Under the pieces are notes generated by a model that worked only from the letters and a program-made list of their open reading frames with translations, was not told the origin of the DNA and made no database searches. The position numbers were made by a program, and so were the translations under genes. A stretch of 64,000 nt of DNA. Origin: Phytopythium helicoides. Lineage: Eukaryota > Oomycota > Peronosporomycetes > Pythiales > Pythiaceae. Each line of letters opens with the position of its first letter. Within the stretch, counting starts at the first letter, position 1. Shown piece after piece: positions 62,721 to 64,000 of the stretch. Location: the NCBI GenBank assembly GCA_024867545.1, contig JANFNE010000007.1, forward strand, positions 62,001 to 126,000. Reading direction: 5' to 3'.

Positions 62721-64000
62721 GATCGAGGGCTTGGCTTGGAGTCCCAACTTCTTGATCAGTTTGCGAATTGAGATGTGGTATCTCGATAACGTAAAGCTTC
62801 AAGTGACAGCATTGTATACGCTGTCATTTTCAGCGTCAACGTGGTCCACGATCCCAAATCCGCAACGCAGTCGCACGGCTTCCACCACAATGAACCCGCC
62901 GTGCATAGGTTGGGATGTGTCAGGGGTAAAACCTTTTAAAAATAATTATACTGCATTTTAACATGTCACATTGCACCACATCAGTAGATATTATAATACA
63001 ACAGAAACCTTTCAAGATGTTATAAGGTAGCTGGCATTTACTCGGATACCGGAGCTGCAGCGCGGCGATCTTCAAGAAGCATGGCAGACCTCTTCAACAA
63101 CAATAGCAGCAAGTCAGTGTTCTTGAAACAGCAAACATCCAATCGCATCTATGCTGGTAGTGCTGCGGGGTTGTTTGTATCAGCTGTCATTTCCTGGACA
63201 TATAGCACAGACGCCACCGCTGAAGCTTCGGTCGGCCAACGATGCGTTGCCTTCGCAGATATTAGCACAGGCTATTGCTCCAAATGATGCACAACTAATA
63301 TCATATTCCATGGACACGAATGTGCTCGCGCTACTTATGATAGACAACGCACGCCACCTTCGCATTTCCTTCAAGCTGCTTTTCTCAGCCACCCGACGGC
63401 ACCCACCAGAAAACCCAACCACGAGCTTCAGGTCACCGACCATAGCACCTTGCCGACGCGGTGCTCATAGAACTCGCGCCACCAGAGATCAAGACTTCTC
63501 CGCAACACCAAAAGAGCTAGATCTGAAAGACTAAGCCACACCATCATCGTCTGCTGCGAAAGATCCTATCGAAACAATTGGTTCACAGTTCTGTGAGATG
63601 AAATCACGACTGACCCCCTCAACGAAAACCCATGCCGCTCGTCATATATGCAGCACCTTCGACTTCACCAACATAGTTGTGCAGGTGCTAATCGAAATCA
63701 TTGGGGGTTGTCGCTCCTCGGACTCATAACGACGAGTCTCGGACTGATTTGGCTGTGAAAAGTTCCCTGTTTCGATCAGATCCATTGACAGGTCTAACCC
63801 TTGTACGACCCGTTTAGAACTAACCAGCTAGCTGACACCCGAGATTTCACAGCCATACCGATAGCGTCGCCTTGCACATTTCTCACGGTGAGGATCAACT
63901 CGTATTTGCGTTATTCATAAATTTGCCCTGCAACACCTCGTCGCATTACCAGATGGTGCAGATACCGCCACTAATGCTTATTGAACCATGTCGTTCACAA
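62721..64000. repeat. Outer right arm: promoter of copy 11 and non-coding repeat
   Basis: 62726-63010 is the promoter side of copy 11, homologous to 43015-43354. 63023-64000 is the inverted copy of 39722-40713. Frames at 63081-63287 and 63151-63534 are not preserved in the left arm. No gene supported. Confidence 0.6.

Larger units (their letters stand above)
58982..64000. repeat. Right arm of the large inverted repeat
   Basis: 5.0 kb whose reverse complement matches 39722-52702 once the two left-arm insertions are removed. It carries hydrolase copies 10 and 11 and continues beyond the window end. It keeps the uninterrupted states of both insertion sites. Confidence 0.85.

Noticed and set aside
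63081..63534. Short plus-strand frames on the right arm
   Set aside because: The left-arm counterpart has an in-frame stop and small indels, so the frames are not maintained.
1..64000. CRISPR arrays, rRNA genes, bacterial operons or ribosome-binding sites
   Set aside because: None seen; introns, splice sites and gene families are clearly eukaryotic.

Overview
The window looks like oomycete nuclear DNA (Phytophthora/Peronosporales-like). Genes are densely packed on both strands and GC-rich in the third codon position. Introns are mostly 60-100 nt, with donors such as GTGCGT, GTACGT and GTGAGT. The gene content is eukaryotic but neither plant, animal nor fungal in combination: a fused folate enzyme, an AGC kinase with a FYVE-like finger, tandem PC4 domains, a MEF2-type MADS protein, and a chromodomain LTR retrotransposon. 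Exon limits were set by hand from splice sites, reading phase and family motifs. Several of the reading frames begin at non-ATG codons, and I moved those starts to ATG.

From 1.2 to 34.4 kb is a compact housekeeping region. In order it holds: a nuclear FKBP isomerase, aminodeoxychorismate synthase, a WW/IQ-like protein, a nucleoplasmin-like protein, a DHHC acyltransferase, a small unknown ORF, PARN, a CstF-64 C-terminal-like protein, the splicing factor SF3B2, an AGC kinase, mitochondrial NADP-isocitrate dehydrogenase, a double cyclic-nucleotide-binding protein, a bHLH factor, a PC4/SUB1 coactivator, a MEF2-type MADS factor, a large membrane protein, a membrane-anchored E2 (UBE2J type) and mitochondrial GatB. 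Many neighbours are divergent pairs sharing 60-750 bp of DNA. RNA processing is over-represented (PARN, CstF-like, SF3B2). PARN and GatB each show one +1 frame break.

From 34.5 to 62.7 kb is an accessory region dominated by eleven paralogous two-exon alpha/beta-hydrolase genes (copies 1-11). All have the GHSMG nucleophile motif and an intron splitting the same Trp codon (TG|G). The array was built by segmental duplication. The 36.0-38.3 kb pair recurs directly at 53.2-55.5 kb. A two-gene unit of about 5 kb is present as a large inverted repeat (left arm about 39.7-52.7 kb, right arm 59.0-64.0 kb, which runs off the window end).

The left arm is interrupted by two insertions absent from the right arm. 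One is a 2.3 kb segment ending in a hairpin and carrying a decayed Ser/Gly-rich ORF and a TIR element. The other is a complete 5.6 kb Ty3/gypsy-type chromovirus (43355-48960) with 213-bp LTRs and a 5-bp target duplication. The retroelement inserted just upstream of the ATG of hydrolase copy 4; the uninterrupted site survives beside copy 11. Its gag and pol overlap with a classical A AAA AAC -1 frameshift site directly before the gag stop codon.
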